Of a stretch of DNA of 64,000 bases, positions 32,717-45,560 are shown piece by piece. A program made the position numbers and the translations under genes. Each line of letters starts with the position of its first letter. The stretch's first letter is position 1. This DNA comes from Diplosphaera chodatii (lineage: Eukaryota > Chlorophyta > Trebouxiophyceae > Prasiolales > Stichococcaceae), in NCBI GenBank assembly GCA_032358165.1, contig JAALGY010000053.1, positions 1,426,001-1,490,000 on the forward strand, in the 5' to 3' direction. Under the pieces are notes generated by a model. That model saw only the letters and a list, made by a program, of their open reading frames with translations. It had not been told where the DNA came from and searched no databases.

Positions 32717-33575
32717 CTGCACGCAGGGATGTGTGCATGCCTTGACCATGCATCGACACATGCATGGTGTTGACATGCGAGCACTAGACGAGAGGCCCCC
32801 TCATGCGCGGTTCTGATACAAACCTGGCGTCCTACATATGGCACGGAGAAGAGGTTCTGAACAACTGCAATGCGTCTCAGCAGACCAGTTCGGTACCAGA
32901 AAGCGCACGCATGCCAGCCTGCACATCATATCGATCACATGCATGCGTGTCGTGCGTGCGTGTATGTACGCTGGCGCTCTGCAAGACGCAGGCTTAGAAG
33001 GGACCTGCTATGCAGGTGCATGAACAGATTGCTGAAACAGTGTTTGTCAAGCGGCGTGATGAGACCTACAGGTCTGTCGGCACTGCACTGAGCAGGCATG
33101 GCAGGAACGAGCCTGTACTTTCATTTGTGTAGTACACTAGCGGTGGTGAGAGCCAGTGACGCGCAGCGCGTGCGCAGAACCCGCCGGTCAGAACGATCAG
33201 TTACCAGCTTTAGGCAGGTGCGGAATAGGCGCTTGCTTGCTGTGGCTGCCGTGCGCACAGAACAGGCAAGACGGGCTGGCAGAGGTTACTTGTTTTGCCG
33301 GGCAGTAGATCTAGATACAAGAGTGCACATCGTCCGTCTACGCACCATGGCCCGGGAACTCGCCGGTGAGCTCGGGTCGCCTTGCGTTGTACAGGTGCAC
33401 GGTCCACAGTGTTCTGGCCGCTATGAAGCGCGCATGCAGTTTTATTTGTACAAACCGCGCTGGAGTAGTGTCTGACAGCGCGAGAATGGTTTCGTACATA
33501 CACATCCCCAGAATGAGAATCTGCCGGTATTTCATGCTGCTGTCACTTATCAAGTCTCGTCACCTCTCTCTTCCG
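32717..33575. other. Region between two-TM gene and MYB4R1
   Basis: Probably contains the missing 5' exon(s) of the two-TM gene and the 3'UTR of the Myb gene. No exon can be fixed. A minus-strand frame at 33553-33338 reads MISDSSMKYRQILILG but has no context. Confidence 0.3.
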
Positions 33576-36500
33576 CTACAAGGCACTCGAAGCAACATCA
33601 TACTTCGGCTTATTTATATCCCGCTTTGAGCGCCGCAGTTCTCTCGGCAAACCCGGCTCACTGCCCACGGCACCGACGCCACTGTCATCCTGCTCCTGAA
33701 CCTCGTCATCGCTGCTGATGACAATGCGCTTCCGCTTTGCTGGCTTCCGCCTGCCCGCTGCCCCCTTTCTCCGGGCTGACGCCTTGCGCTGACTTTGCGC
33801 TGCAGGCCTGCCGCCGCCTCTCCCGCGGCCGCCAGAGCTGCCTCTGCAGGCGATACAGGCACGATATCTACAACCTGTGATAGATCCGGCTGGAGGACAC
33901 AGCACGTATGCAGTGTTGCTAGATGCCACCGTGCAAGGATGCTGCTGCCTTGTCGCCCAGCAACCGAGCTGTACATAGTTTGACTGTAATACGGACACAC
34001 GCCAAAGGGTTGCAAACAGCACAGTGGGCAACAAATTGAGGCAGCGCACGCTGCAGGCTTTGATGTGCCGCACCTGCCGCCCTTCTGTTGGTTCTTCCAG
34101 TGCCGCATGACCTGGTTGTCCGTCCGGCCGGGCATCTCCGCGGCGACCCCCACCCAGCTGATCATGCCATCGTCGCCCGTGTGCCGCTCCACCACCGCCC
34201 GCAGCCTCGCCTCCTCCCCTGCAGCCGGCAATAACACAGCGCTGAGCAGCGCGCTGATGACGTACTGTGTGATGGCCACGGTGGGGTAAGCTGTGGGTCG
34301 CAGCCCGCTTGACACAGGAGCAGGTGTGCTTGATCGCATGTGTTGCTGCAGACAAGCCATAGGCACCTGAGTCAGGCAAGAAAGGAGCACCTGAGTCCCA
34401 GGGGTCGGGCCTTAGGCTGGGGTCGAGCACGTTCACAAAGCGCTCGCGGCATTGCACGTCGCTGCGGCTGGGCACGTGCCGTGCCACCAGGGACCACTTC
34501 CGTCCCTCGATGCTGACCGCCTGCACGTTCAACATCGTGTTGCTTTTCGTGGGGACCAACTGGTGCAAACACAGAACCATCCCACAAAAAGCATCAAGCA
34601 AACAGCTCAGTGGGCTTCCTGAACAACGGTCAAGGCCTCAAGAGCGCATTGTGACCCAGCCGACCATGTGACTGTTGTTTCCGTGTAACAAGGACTTGCA
34701 GACGGCACCTGCAGCAGCGCCTGGTCCTCGGCCTCCTCCCACTTGCCCTTCTTGAGCGCGGTGCCGAGGCCACGCCGGCTCCACCGCTGCAGGCAGTTGG
34801 CTGCGCTGCGCCCGCCGCCCACCTCCGAAGCAATGGCCTGCAGCGCCACAGGTGGTGAACATTGGCAGGTCCATGTCACCTGTCACCTGGCGCGGCACGC
34901 CCTGCTGCAGAGCAGTGCGCCTGCCGGGCCTCAGATACTTTTCTGGACAACGTGCGCAACACATCTCCTCATCCGGCGGTGCCGGACCTGCCAGTTGCGG
35001 CCGTGGCGCTGCACGGCGACCTGCAGACGGGCGTCCTCCTCGGCATTCCATTTCAGTGCTGGAGCTGCGCCGAGGCCCCGCTGCCGCCGCGCCAGACACT
35101 CGCTCGGGTGCCGCCCCGTGCCCAGCTCCAGTGCTATGGCCGGCCACTGCAGGCGCCACAAGTTGGTGTGACCATGTGAACAGTGCACTTGAGGTCATCA
35201 AGTGCCAGCTGCATCTTCTGCAGGACTGTGGCGGCGGCTGGCATCACGGGCTGCTGACGGCTCCGGAGCCTTGCGAGCTGCAGGCAGGGCGCACATTTGC
35301 GTGCGCGTGCGCGTCAGCGATGCGCATCATGCGGGCGTGCTCCTGGGGCGTCCAGGGCGCCCGGTTGGCGGCGAGGGCGGCGCCCCAGTGGCAGCGGCAC
35401 TCCGGCCCGCCGCGCCGCCCGCCCGCCAGCGCCGCCACCTTGGCCCAGCGCGCCCCGTCCAGCCGCGCCGCCGCCGCCCTGACCTCTGCGGCAACACGCC
35501 CACGACGTGAGGCGCCGCGCCCACGACGTGAGGCGCCGCGCCCACGACTCGAGGAGGGCCCCTCCTCTGCCGCCCATCCTGACGCCTGCTGAGCGTGTGC
35601 TGAGCGCAGACTGCCTGCCTTTGGCACGGATTGTTCTACATGCACAACGTCGGGGCTGCAGCGGCAGCAGCCTTTAGGTCTCAGCCACTGCTCACCAGGG
35701 GAATCCCACTCCATGTCTTTCAGGCGCTCAGAGGCAGCTGCGATGCCGGCGCGGGAGGCATCCGGCAGGTCCAGCTGCTCGTTGAGCATGACCTCCTGCA
35801 GGTTTCGTAGGTGGGGATGTCACGACACGAAGTTGGCGACCAGACTGCTTGGACTGTGCAGCAGGCAGACCCAGTGAAGGGTTGTCCAGTATCTGGCCAG
35901 GCCAACACTTCATCACTGCAGATTCTCCTCCGTTCTCACCTGTACCACCGTGAGGACCGCACGCTGCAGATCCGTCTGCTCTGCCGTGCTCCAGGCGTTG
36001 GTGCCAAACACGTGCGGTAGGTATTTGTACGCAGGCAGCAGGCGCTTGGTGTCAGCATTGGGGTCCGGGGTGCGGCCGGCAGCACGCCAGAAGCGCGACG
36101 TCCCTGTTGCATGCGGCTGCACAAGCCCTGGCCGCGTCCCTGCATCATGCGTGGCATGCCACATTGTTGTACAGTGAGCAGCCCGATGAGTGCCTGCCGT
36201 CACATTAATAGGCATGGAACAGAATCCAGTCTCCAGCCAAGGAGGTGTGCTGATGCTGATCGACATGCGCACACCTTTATACTTCACTTTCAGGGACTCG
36301 ACTTGGGCACGCAGTTCGGCGAGTCTGGAGGACGCCTTGTTCAGCGATGTCAGCCCGGCGCGCAGCCGCTGCTGCAGCTCTCGGTTGCGCGCCAGTGCAC
36401 ATGCAAACACAGCGGCCCGGTCACCCTGCAACAGAAGTGCCGCTGCATCCGTCTGAGGCCTGCCACAGTCGAGAGTCACTTGCACATCACAGAGCATGCT

Positions 36501-36964
36501 ACACGGCCCGCAAGCCATGTGCAGCCTCACCTCTGCGGGCGGCACAGTATCCCCTGCTGCATCTGCGTCAGTCTGCACGCACCATGCTTGAATTACTCCC
36601 TTATACCACCATCGTGTGCAGCAGCATCAGCACCCTGACAGCTGCAAGGTGCAAAGTGAGTGCAGGGCTGCACCGCCCCGGGTGCCCACCTCATGCAAAG
36701 TCCCGATGTCCGCCCACTCCTGCGCCAGCGCTGCATGTCGAACATGCTGAGCGTCCGACAGCGGATCCCTCGTTGCCTGCAGACGCTGAACAGTCAGTGA
36801 TCGACATGTCATTGCCGCAGATGGAGCGCTTGCGGCATTCCATGCAAGTGAGACGCATTGCGCACCATTTGAGACGGGGCATCGCGGTAATTGACACCCA
36901 GCAGCTCCTGGAGCTCACGGAGCTCGTCTCTCAGCTGGGCATCATCCTCGTCGTCACTGGACAT
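33576..36964 (-). CDS. MYB4R1: SNAPC4 / MYB4R1-type Myb protein (snRNA gene transcription)
   Basis: Likely orthologue of the large subunit of the snRNA-activating protein complex, which binds the proximal sequence element of snRNA genes. The N-terminus (MSSDDEDDAQLRDELRELQE at 36964) is acidic and coiled-coil. Next come NRELQQRLRAGLTSLNKASS and FWRAAGRTPDPNADTKRLLP, which match the SNAPC4 pre-Myb region. Then there are one half and four full Myb repeats: GARWAKVAALAGG..CRCHW; APWTPQEHARMM joined to WPAIALELGTGRHPSECLAR; KWNAEEDARLQVAV..IASEVGGGRSAANCLQRW; KWEEAEDQALLQAV..WSLVARHVPSRSDVQCRERF; and EEARLRAVVERH..WVGVAAEMPGRTDNQVMRHW. The 4.5-repeat layout is diagnostic. The tail is basic and acidic (KRKRIVISSDDE). 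A 21-bp coding repeat precedes the first half repeat. Confidence 0.85.
35498..35554 (-). repeat. 21-bp tandem repeat in the MYB4R1 coding region
   Basis: Two perfect 21-bp units (35498-35518, 35519-35539) and a partial third. In the MYB4R1 frame they encode RGRGASR repeated, directly before the first Myb half repeat. The unit is a multiple of three, so copy-number change would keep the frame. Confidence 0.8.
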
Positions 36965-37622
36965 GCTTGCTCATGCGCTGCGGTGGCTCAAGAGCAGCAG
37001 TGCGCACCCACGTCCAGAGGGGTTCTGGGGAATCGAGCCGAGACAACGTCAGCTGATCATGTGATACGTGTTCAATGCAGGCAAATCACTGCTGAGCACC
37101 CGTGACGACCCTGCAGTATGTATCAGACATCTACTCTGCTTTTGCATGTCCAGGCAGCTGCTAACGGCCTGCTGATCTGTGCACACACTCACTACTTTTC
37201 ATGACAATAGGAATGAGCCAAGTGAACCGACAGTTGTGCCATCTGATCGTCCTGGTGCTTTCGGAGTGAACATCATTTCGCTCACGGGGAAGGCCCAGGT
37301 GCACGGGTTGTTGAGTGTGCGTAGGCGTCCGTAGCATGCCAGACTTCTGCGATGTCGTGCGCAAGCATGTTCAATAGGGGCCGCGTCTGCTTTGCACATT
37401 CGCGGCGCATGTAAGCTGCCCACAAGGTGTCAGCAGGCAAGTCATCAACCGCTTTGCAAGGTAATACTCAGGCTTGTCAGCTCGGAAGGAGCTGCGATCG
37501 ACAAACGACTTAGCGTGAGCAGCATTTGCTGACGGCAGAAAGAGGAATCGGTGTGCTCCTGGCGGAACTGAACCTTCAGATCGGTAGTCACACCGCTTGG
37601 ACCTTGTGAACATCTGGCAGTC
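36965..37622. promoter_or_regulatory. Bidirectional promoter region, MYB4R1 (-) and prolidase (+)
   Basis: 658 bp between divergent start codons. No supported exon and no clear core-promoter motif. Confidence 0.35.
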
Positions 37623-40600
37623 ATGGGGGTATGGGACGCACTGTTTGGCGCTGGCGCCACAGCACCAGCTCAGATGTTCGACATGGGCCTGAAGACCCTC
37701 AAGTGCGACGCTGTTGGCAAGTGCGGCACCTACACAGCTGATGAGCTGCGCCTTGGACAGCACCTGCGCATCGACAGCATGTCAACGCATGTGATGAGCC
37801 TTGCAGGGTTTCTAGGTATGCGCTGCACGGCGGCGTCCGCAACCGCGTGGTGCAGGGGATGAAGTCCAAGTTGCCACGGAAACAGCAGGTTGGTGGCGGG
37901 CGGTCATGCGGCATGCTTCTGGACGCCATGGTCGTGTACACGTAGGACGAGGACTTTCGTCCTGTGCCTTGCAGGGTGTCATCGTTCTGCAGGGCGGTGG
38001 TCCAGCACATGTGTACAGCACCGATGCAGAGGCTGTCTTCAGGTGGGCTTGGGGTTTCTGCTGGCGAAGTTGGTGCAATGGATGGCTGAGCTTGCAGCAG
38101 AGACAAACTGTAACCACCTGCTTTCATGTGCGCAGGCAAGAAAGCTACTTCCACTACTTGTTTGGCGTCACGGAGGACAGCTACTACGGCGCCATCGACC
38201 TGCGCAGCGGCGACGCATACCTGTTCATGCCGCGACTGCCGGAGAGCTTCGCCGTGTGGTTTGGCGAGATCCCAACACCCTCCAGCGTCAAGGCCAAATA
38301 CGCTGTACAGGTGGGCCCACATTAGGAGTTGGAGCTAAGCTGGAATCTCACATATGCACACCATACTCAACGGCCTGCATCGTTGCTGGCCGTGTGGTCC
38401 CCGTGCAAGCTGCAGTCATCAGGGTTCTGACGGGTGTGGTGCAGCATGTATACTATGTGGACGAGATGGCGGCAGTGCTGGCAGACCTGGGACCGTCCGC
38501 GCTGCACGTGCTGTCCGGCACCAACACAGACAGCGGTCGCAAGACACCGGTGACTGGCTGTTGGACATGTGACTGCGGGTGACGTGTTGGGCTGATCTAC
38601 ACGGTAGCGTCCACCATCTACTGCATCAGCCAGTAGCGAACGTCCCTGCCGCATGCCTGCAGGAAGCAAGCTTCGAGGGCATCAGCGACTTTGAGCTGGA
38701 GCGCGACTCCCTCTTTGATGTCGTCACAGAGTGCCGCGTGGTGCGCGGCACTGGAATACCGCAGCTAGCTGACTGCAGACGCACTCCTGATGTGCTAGTG
38801 GAGGCGTACACGAGGCAGCAGACAAAACATGCAGTCGGTGTGGGTGCAGTTCAAGACAGCGGAGGAGCTGGCTGTGATGCAGTATGCCAACGACATTGCC
38901 AGCGCAGCCCATGTGGAGCTGCTGCGATATGCCAAGCCAGGTCCGTACAACGGCCGCATATAAATGCAACATGCGTGATGTGTTGCTGTGGGAGCTATGG
39001 CATGCACCGGGAATCATTTCCCTTCATTTACACCCTTTATCTGACATGTGTTCGTTCTCCCTTTCGGCAGGCATGATGGAGTACCAGCTGGTGAGCAGCT
39101 CTTTGCAGGATCGCACTGCAAACGAGTGCACTCAGATGCTGGTCGTACCTGAATAGAAATGTGACCATCTGATCGTCAAGTGTTGAGGGTCGGCATGCAC
39201 ATGCTGCAGGAGTCCATCTTCCTGCACTACGCATACTTCAAGGGCGGCTGCCGAAACACGCCCTACACCCCCATCGCCGGCTCGGGGCCGCGGGCCGCGA
39301 CGCTGCACTACGGCGGCGCCGACGCCCCCAACAAGCGCGAGATCCAGGATGGCGACCTGGTGCTGCTGGACATGGGCACCGAGTACTACAGGCAGGATCT
39401 GAGCCTCCAGCCCTGCAGCGTGTGCAGCACCCCGAGCTTACATGCCCTTCGTAACCCCTGCTGACACCCCGGTGTTTTTGGGTGTCAGGCAGGGCGATGT
39501 CGCCTTGCGTTGACGTGAGGTGCTGTCGTCGCGCAGGTACGGCAGCGACATCACCGTCACGCTGCCGGCAAACGGCAAGTTCAGCAGACAGCAGCGTGCC
39601 ATTTACGAGGTTGGTCACCCGCCCGCCCTGTCTTGCAGTCCCACCGCAGCTGTGCGATCAACAGGCATCACATGTGATTGCCAGCTGTTCAGATGTTGTG
39701 AGTTGGCTGCGTGTGCAGGGCGTGCTCAACACCATGGAGACAGTGCGCAAGCGGCTCAAGCCCGGGGTGGCCTGGCCAGACATGCACCGCCTCGCTGATC
39801 GCTGCAACCTGGAGACCTTGGCGGCGGAGGTGGGTCACCATGACCGAGGTTGAACCCTCACAGCCGCCGTGTTGGTGGGAAACTGCATTACTTGAGGCCT
39901 GCTGACGATCGATAACCTGACTGCAAAATTGAATGTAGGGTCTGGTCATCGGGGACATCGACGACATGCTGTCGAAGCACATTGGCGCACTGTTCATGCC
40001 CCATGGCCTGGGCCACCTTCTGGTGAGCGCGGCTGCCTCAGCACACACTTCTGATTTCCAGTAGAGTTGCAGAACATGCAGAGTCGCAGGCTCCCTACCA
40101 GGCCCGCAGCAATGAGCAGGCAGTCACTAATGCTTGAGACGTGCTGACGCTGACTTCCAACATTATAGGGCATCGACACGCACGACGTGGGCGGCTACGG
40201 CCCCGGCCTCCCGGACCGCAGCACCGCCCCCGGCCTCAAGAGCCTGAGTCTGGGCCGCGAGCTGGAGGAGAACATGGTCGTCACCCTGGAGCCAGGCGAG
40301 GCCAAAGCGGTTCTTCTCGTGTCGATGTGTGTACTGCAGCGCTGAGCACCAATGCTCGTGAGGGACGTCTGGACATAGAATGGCTGGTTGTCTCCTGTCA
40401 CAGGCATCTACTTCATCCCGACGCTGCTCAAGGCGGCATTCGCAGACAAGGCGCAGTCCAAGTTCCTTGTGCAGAAGAAGCTGCAGGACTACTTCGACTT
40501 TGGAGGTCAGCAACACATCGGGGCAGTCGAGCTTCTGTGTGCTGTTGATGTTGCTGTCGGTGAGCTGTACAACAACACCACAATGTCCTTCTGAACGCGC

Positions 40601-40745
40601 AGGTGTCAGGCTGGAGGACGATCTGGTCATCACTGCCACCGGCACCCGTTGCATGACAAATGTACCTAGAAAGGTGGAGGACCTCGAGCGCGTCATGGCA
40701 GGCGGGGAGTGGCCGCCGGTCGCAGAGAAGGCGGCGCCGGCATGA
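37623..40745 (+). CDS. PEPD: Xaa-Pro dipeptidase (prolidase)
   Basis: Cytosolic metallopeptidase that cleaves Xaa-Pro dipeptides, recycling proline. The order follows human PEPD over nearly its full length: LKTLK|YALHGGVRNRVVQGM, GVIVLQGG, QESYFHYLFGVTE, HVYYVDEMA, SGTNTDSG, ASFEGISDFE, GMMEYQLESIFLHYAYFKGG, then the pita-bread catalytic fold. All five metal ligands are visible: two Asp in LLDMGTEYYRYGSDIT, His in MPHGLGHLLGID, Glu in VVTLEPGIYF and Glu in GVRLEDDLVIT. The first exon ends at 37702, leaving two bases that complete a Lys codon with the next exon. In-frame ATGs are at 37623 and 37674, and I take the upstream one. No targeting peptide is evident. It ends EKAAPA at 40745. Confidence 0.92.
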
Positions 40746-41130
40746 AGTCGGTTCTCCACGGTGCTCTTGCACCGCAGTGCTGGAGCTCGTCCAAACTTAC
40801 CTGTACAATATGTGGAATGAGAATGTGCATCAGGAGCAGTACGGTATACACATCTGCAAGACTTGCTGCTGCCATGTGGAAGCACGTGCGGCCTTGGCGA
40901 CATGCCCCCCATCACATCCCACCGAAGCGCAGGGCCAGTTTGTAGTTGACAAAAATCTGCAACAGCGTCTCGAGTAGATCTTACAACCACGCTGATAGGA
41001 CGGACACAAATCGATCTGAGTTGCCCTTGTTCGGGAGCGTGCTGATCTGTTCATACATTTGCTCTCTGACAGGCACGACATGTGCATGACGTGCTGAACC
41101 AACCAACCTTGATGCCAACGTCTCTGCGGC
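40746..41130 (+). other. Prolidase-APC4 intergenic region
   Basis: 385 bp between two plus-strand genes. No exon or recognised motif was seen. Confidence 0.4.
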
Positions 41131-44100
41131 ATGGACGATCACGGGCCAGAGAGCTTCGCTCCGCTGACAGACCGGCTGCTGCCGGCGCCAATCGCACATG
41201 CCGCATGGTGCCCCACGATGGATCTGCTGGCCGCCGCGTTCACGGACGGCCGCATCGCGGTGCACCGCCTCAACTGGCAGCGCCTGTGGCTCGTCACGCC
41301 GGACGCCTCTGCAACAGCACTCGCGTGGACGCCCAGCGGCGACGCCCTGGCAGTTGGCCGCGCTGATGGCGTGGTCAGCCTGCTGGATGCTGAGACGGGC
41401 GACGTGGTAGACGACACGAAGTTCGAGAGCTCAGGTTGGCTGCAGTGCAGATTCGCACCGCTTCATCCTGGGGGCGCCAGTCGTCCGCTGCCATGCCAAG
41501 GCGTCGCTGATCCACGACATGCAACACCACAAACTCTCCACATAGACGTCGCATGCGCCAGCAGGTGCGGTGACAGCGCTGACCTGGGTGGAGGAGGAAG
41601 ACGCAAGGGTGGACAGTGCAGCTGTGCCGCAGCTGGCACTCCAGGGCAGGGCGCGCCGGTTCTGCCCACCGCCACCCGCCGCAGTCCCCGCCAAAAGCAC
41701 AACCCAGGTGGCTGTGCTGGCATCAAGTGCAGCACACCAGGACCGCGATGGGTACGTAAGGAAGATCAGCAAACCTTCTGGGTCATGCTGATCGCATGCA
41801 TTGCTGGCGGCGCAGGGTGGCTCTGCAGATGTGCAGGCTGCATGGCGGCCGTCGCCCAGCAAGCTCACGCTGCTCGGCATCGCATACAAGTCAGGCAGCG
41901 TGCGCCTCTGCACGGGCGCCCTGCTCGAGCTGACACACCTGTCACCTGCTCAAATAGCGAAGCCGGACACGTCAAATCGCAGCGCTGCGGCAGGCCTGCC
42001 AGGCTCCATCTCCCAGGTGTGGTGCATCCCCAGGTGCAGGCCACTGCGCTGCACTGGACGGCTTCAATGGACGTGTGATTGAGACAAGGCGCACAGTCGA
42101 TGATCGTCACTGCTTTGGACAGGTGGCTGTCAGCCGGGACCTGCGCCATATGTTGCTGCTCCAACAAGCAGAAGGTGTGCTGGTTGGGCAAATGCTGCCA
42201 TTGCCGTCAGCCCTCGGCTTGCAGGCTCTTCAGGCAATGCCACCTTACTGACCATCCCTAGGTAGCAAGCCTGCTTGCATGGTGCATCTTCTTTACGGCT
42301 GTGTACATCGCATGGGGCCATGGCCATGCTTGTCCTTCACAGGGAGCATTGCTGGGAGATGCCTCCTGGTGCTGTTACCATGCGGGCCACTCGACAGTCA
42401 TCAAGCTGCGGGCTGGTCACAGTCCTCCATCGCCTGTGCACAGGCGGGCAGCGGCTGGAGGTCTTGAGCATGCCGGCGCTGGCGGCGGCCAGGGCGCAGC
42501 TGCGGTACCAGGCGCCCCTGACCTCCGAGGTCCTCGCCTGCCTGCAGAGTGCGCCTTTGACATGTCTCACCTCTGCAGCTGCGCCAGGGCACAAACCTAT
42601 GGTGCCAAAACTGCTCAGCAGCAACACCCTTCATGTTTTGGAAATCCTGCGGGCCCTGCTGACAGGTGCGCAGGGGGCGGTGGCGGCGGCGGGGCGGGAG
42701 TGGGGCGACGCCGCGGCGGCGGTGGCGGAGCGGACCGGCGCGCTGCAGGGGCTGCTGCGGGACCACATGCAGGGGGGCGCGCCCGCGGGGGAGCTGCGGC
42801 GGCTGCTGGCCTCGGGGGCGCTGTCGCCGCCGCTGCACCAGTGGCTGACCGCCAGCCTGGGTGCGGCTCCAACCATGCTGTAGAGCGATGGCAGTGCACC
42901 CGCAGCACGCTTCAGACACGCCCAAGCACCGCCGTACCTTTGCCCGGTGGCTGACAGCAGCCCGGGCGAGCCTGCATGAGGGCGTGCCTTGGCATCCTTG
43001 AAGCAGGCACGGCTGTGCCCTGTAGACCGCCCAGACTCTCAAACAGCCTGCTGCTTGGCGGGCAGGTGACCAGGGGCTGCGGCGGCTGGCACGGGAGGTG
43101 GACGGCGCCATCGCAGCGGCAGCGCAGCTGCTCAACGACTGCGTGGCGCCGGCAGTGCGCGCGGTGTGCCTCCAGCTGGGGGACGTGGCCGGCCTCGCTC
43201 ATACCCCCTGCTGCCTGCCCGCTGCCGGCCTGCAGGTCCGTGTCTGGCCAGGACCGGCAGGCAAATGACCTGTATTAGCAGCTGCATTACATGCTGTTGT
43301 GCGACCTGGACAGGCAGGCAGCATTGCCGACCTTCAGCGCTGTTGAAAACATGCTGCATGTCCCCATGCTGTCGCGTGCGCGTGCAGGCAGCAAAGCTGG
43401 AGAGGGCGCGCGGTCTGGCGGCGCAGCTGCTGGTGCGCTGCGAGCAGACGCGCGCCAGCGTGACGGCGGCGGCGGCCGACTACCGCCGCCTGTTCGCCTG
43501 GCTGCTGCAGTGCATCCGCCGGCTGAACGAGGAGGCAGACACCCTGGTGGGTGAGTTGTGCGTGTGGCAGACCACTTCCCTGCCGGTCTGCTGTCCTACG
43601 TGTGCAAGGTCTGCAGGCTGTATGCGTTGCACACCATATACCTCTGATCAAACCCTGTTGACTCCGCTCGCCAACACTGCAGCTGTAGCAACCATTGACC
43701 ACGACTGTATGAGTCGACAGCATGCTGGCACCGCAGGAGCTGGGCCCGCCGGTGGATGTGCTAGCACTTGCATCCTTTCTAGACAACCAGTTCCAGCACG
43801 ACCGCATCGGCCCAGAGCTGCAGGTGTGCCCGGCTCACGTAATCCAATGCCTGGGGCAATACAAAGAGCATGTGCTGCCGGCACCCGAGGTGTCAAACAG
43901 TCAAGAACACTGTCATGTCATAGACGATGTGTTGCATCGTCATGTGAAGACCTCATGACAGTGCACGTTGCTGGCGCCTGCAGCCGCAGCAGCGGGCCCG
44001 CGCAGGAGGCCTGCCGGCACTGGGCGGCGGCGCATACGACCTGCTGCAGCTGGCCGGCCTCGCGCCAATTGCCGCCGACACAAGCCTCTGGTGCGCGGAC

Positions 44101-45368
44101 CAGCCGGCAGTGGCTCAAGCGCATTTCACCGTGCTATGGGCAGGAGCTCAGGAGCCCGATGCAATGTGTTGACCATCAGGGCAGCGTGCACTCTGTTAGC
44201 GCGCTGTGGCTCACAAGCTGGCCTGAGCCGGCGGTGCGTTGTTGGCAGGTCGCTGCTGCAGCAGCTGGAGAAGGCGGCCGTCGCGGCGGTGGGCGGCGCC
44301 CCGGCCGCGCTGTCGCCGGCGGTGCAGCCGGTGCTGGCGCTCAGCCTGCAGGGCTCAGCGCGGGCGGCGGCAGCCTCGCAGGTGCGCCCCCTGACTCGCC
44401 ACTGTTCTCGCGTCGAATGACCTCAATTCAGTACGGAGCACCTCACGTGAAGTGCACAAACTGCACGGAAACTGTAGGTCCTGCCGTATCGCCAGGGGCA
44501 CCATCCGCCGCCCGTGCGGCTGCAGCTGGCGCAGCTGCCGGCAGAGGACGGCGACGCCCGCTGCGCGTGGGTGTCATGGGTGGCGGGGCAGCAGCAGCAG
44601 CAGCAGCAGCAGGGTGCTGACCCAGAGTTCGTGTGTGTGCTCTGGGTCATGCTGCCATCAGTGGGTGCTGCTGAGCAGGTGTGCTCGCTCCGCATACTCA
44701 TCTGCACATTTTCATCAACGCCTGCTCACATGAGACGCTGCAGTGCAGTATCTGGCCAGGCCGCACCAGAAGTGTGGGCTCATATATGAATGCCAACGAC
44801 ATGCAGGAGCCAGCGGTGCAGGCAGCGGCTGTGCAGCTGCCTGCCGGCAGCACAGCGGTGGACACAGCCTTCTACAAGGACGGGCAGCTGGCACTGCTGC
44901 TGTCGCCGGCACAGCACAGCAGCAGCGATGGGGGCAGCGGCGTCAGCCTGGCGCTGCTGCCGCTGTCGGAGCTGCCCTTCGTCGCTGTGCCAGCCGAGCA
45001 GCAGGCCGCTGGCATCTTGCAGGTGACCACTACAGTGAAGCCAACTGGCTCCGCGGAACAGGGTAGATCTGCATGTCATCGTGTGCTTGACTCAACACAT
45101 CCAAAGGCAGCGTCCTGCTTGCACTCGACCAACACAGAAACGTGGCGCGCTGTCGTTGTGGCAGGGCTGCCTCGACGGCGGCGCGGCGGTCAGCTGGGCG
45201 GATGCGGGCTGCCGGCAGCGGGGCGTGCCGCACGGCGACGCGGCGCCGCCGCTGGCGGTCAGCGGCCCGCGCGGCGTCGCCTGCGTCGCGACGGCGCTGC
45301 CGCGGGCGCTGCTGTACGACCTGGAGGCCGAGGATGACGCGGACGATGAGGAGGAGGAGGAGGAATGA
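41131..45368 (+). CDS. APC4: Anaphase-promoting complex subunit 4
   Basis: Scaffold subunit of the APC/C ubiquitin ligase, joining the platform to the cullin side. The N-terminal WD40 domain starts at 41131 (MDDHGPESFAPL). It has the APC4 blade pattern AHAAWCPTMDLLAAAFTDGR, VHRLNWQRLWLVTP, LAWTPSGDALAVGRADG, and VTALTWVEEEDAR as the entry to the variable insert. The middle part is the long-helix bundle: WGDAAAAVAERTGALQGLLR, LHQWLTASLG, EVDGAIAAAAQLLNDCVAPA, and YRRLFAWLLQCIRRLNEEAD, the last matching the FRWLYVAMLRM segment of human APC4. It ends with SGPRGVACVATALPRALLYD and a run of acidic residues, as in animal APC4. Exons are very GC- and Ala-rich. Exact junctions in 43550-45130 were not all resolved. 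Confidence 0.8.
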
Positions 45369-45560
45369 GGGCGTGAAGGGTTCGAGCATGCCTTGGCGGC
45401 TTTTGCCAGAGGTCTGCTGACGATTTTCTTGCAGCTGTAGCCTTCCTAGGCTGGTGATTGTCATGCAAGCCTCAAAGTGTCAAGAATGCACCACATTCCG
45501 TCTCAACGCTTCCATATCGGCAACAGATGCCTAGCACACCACTCCCCTTCCAACAGGAGG

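Noticed and set aside
43166..44620. 484-codon plus-strand ORF within APC4
   Set aside because: It runs through APC4 introns and in the wrong frame of its exons. The APC4 frame there contains the conserved YRRLFAWLLQ segment.
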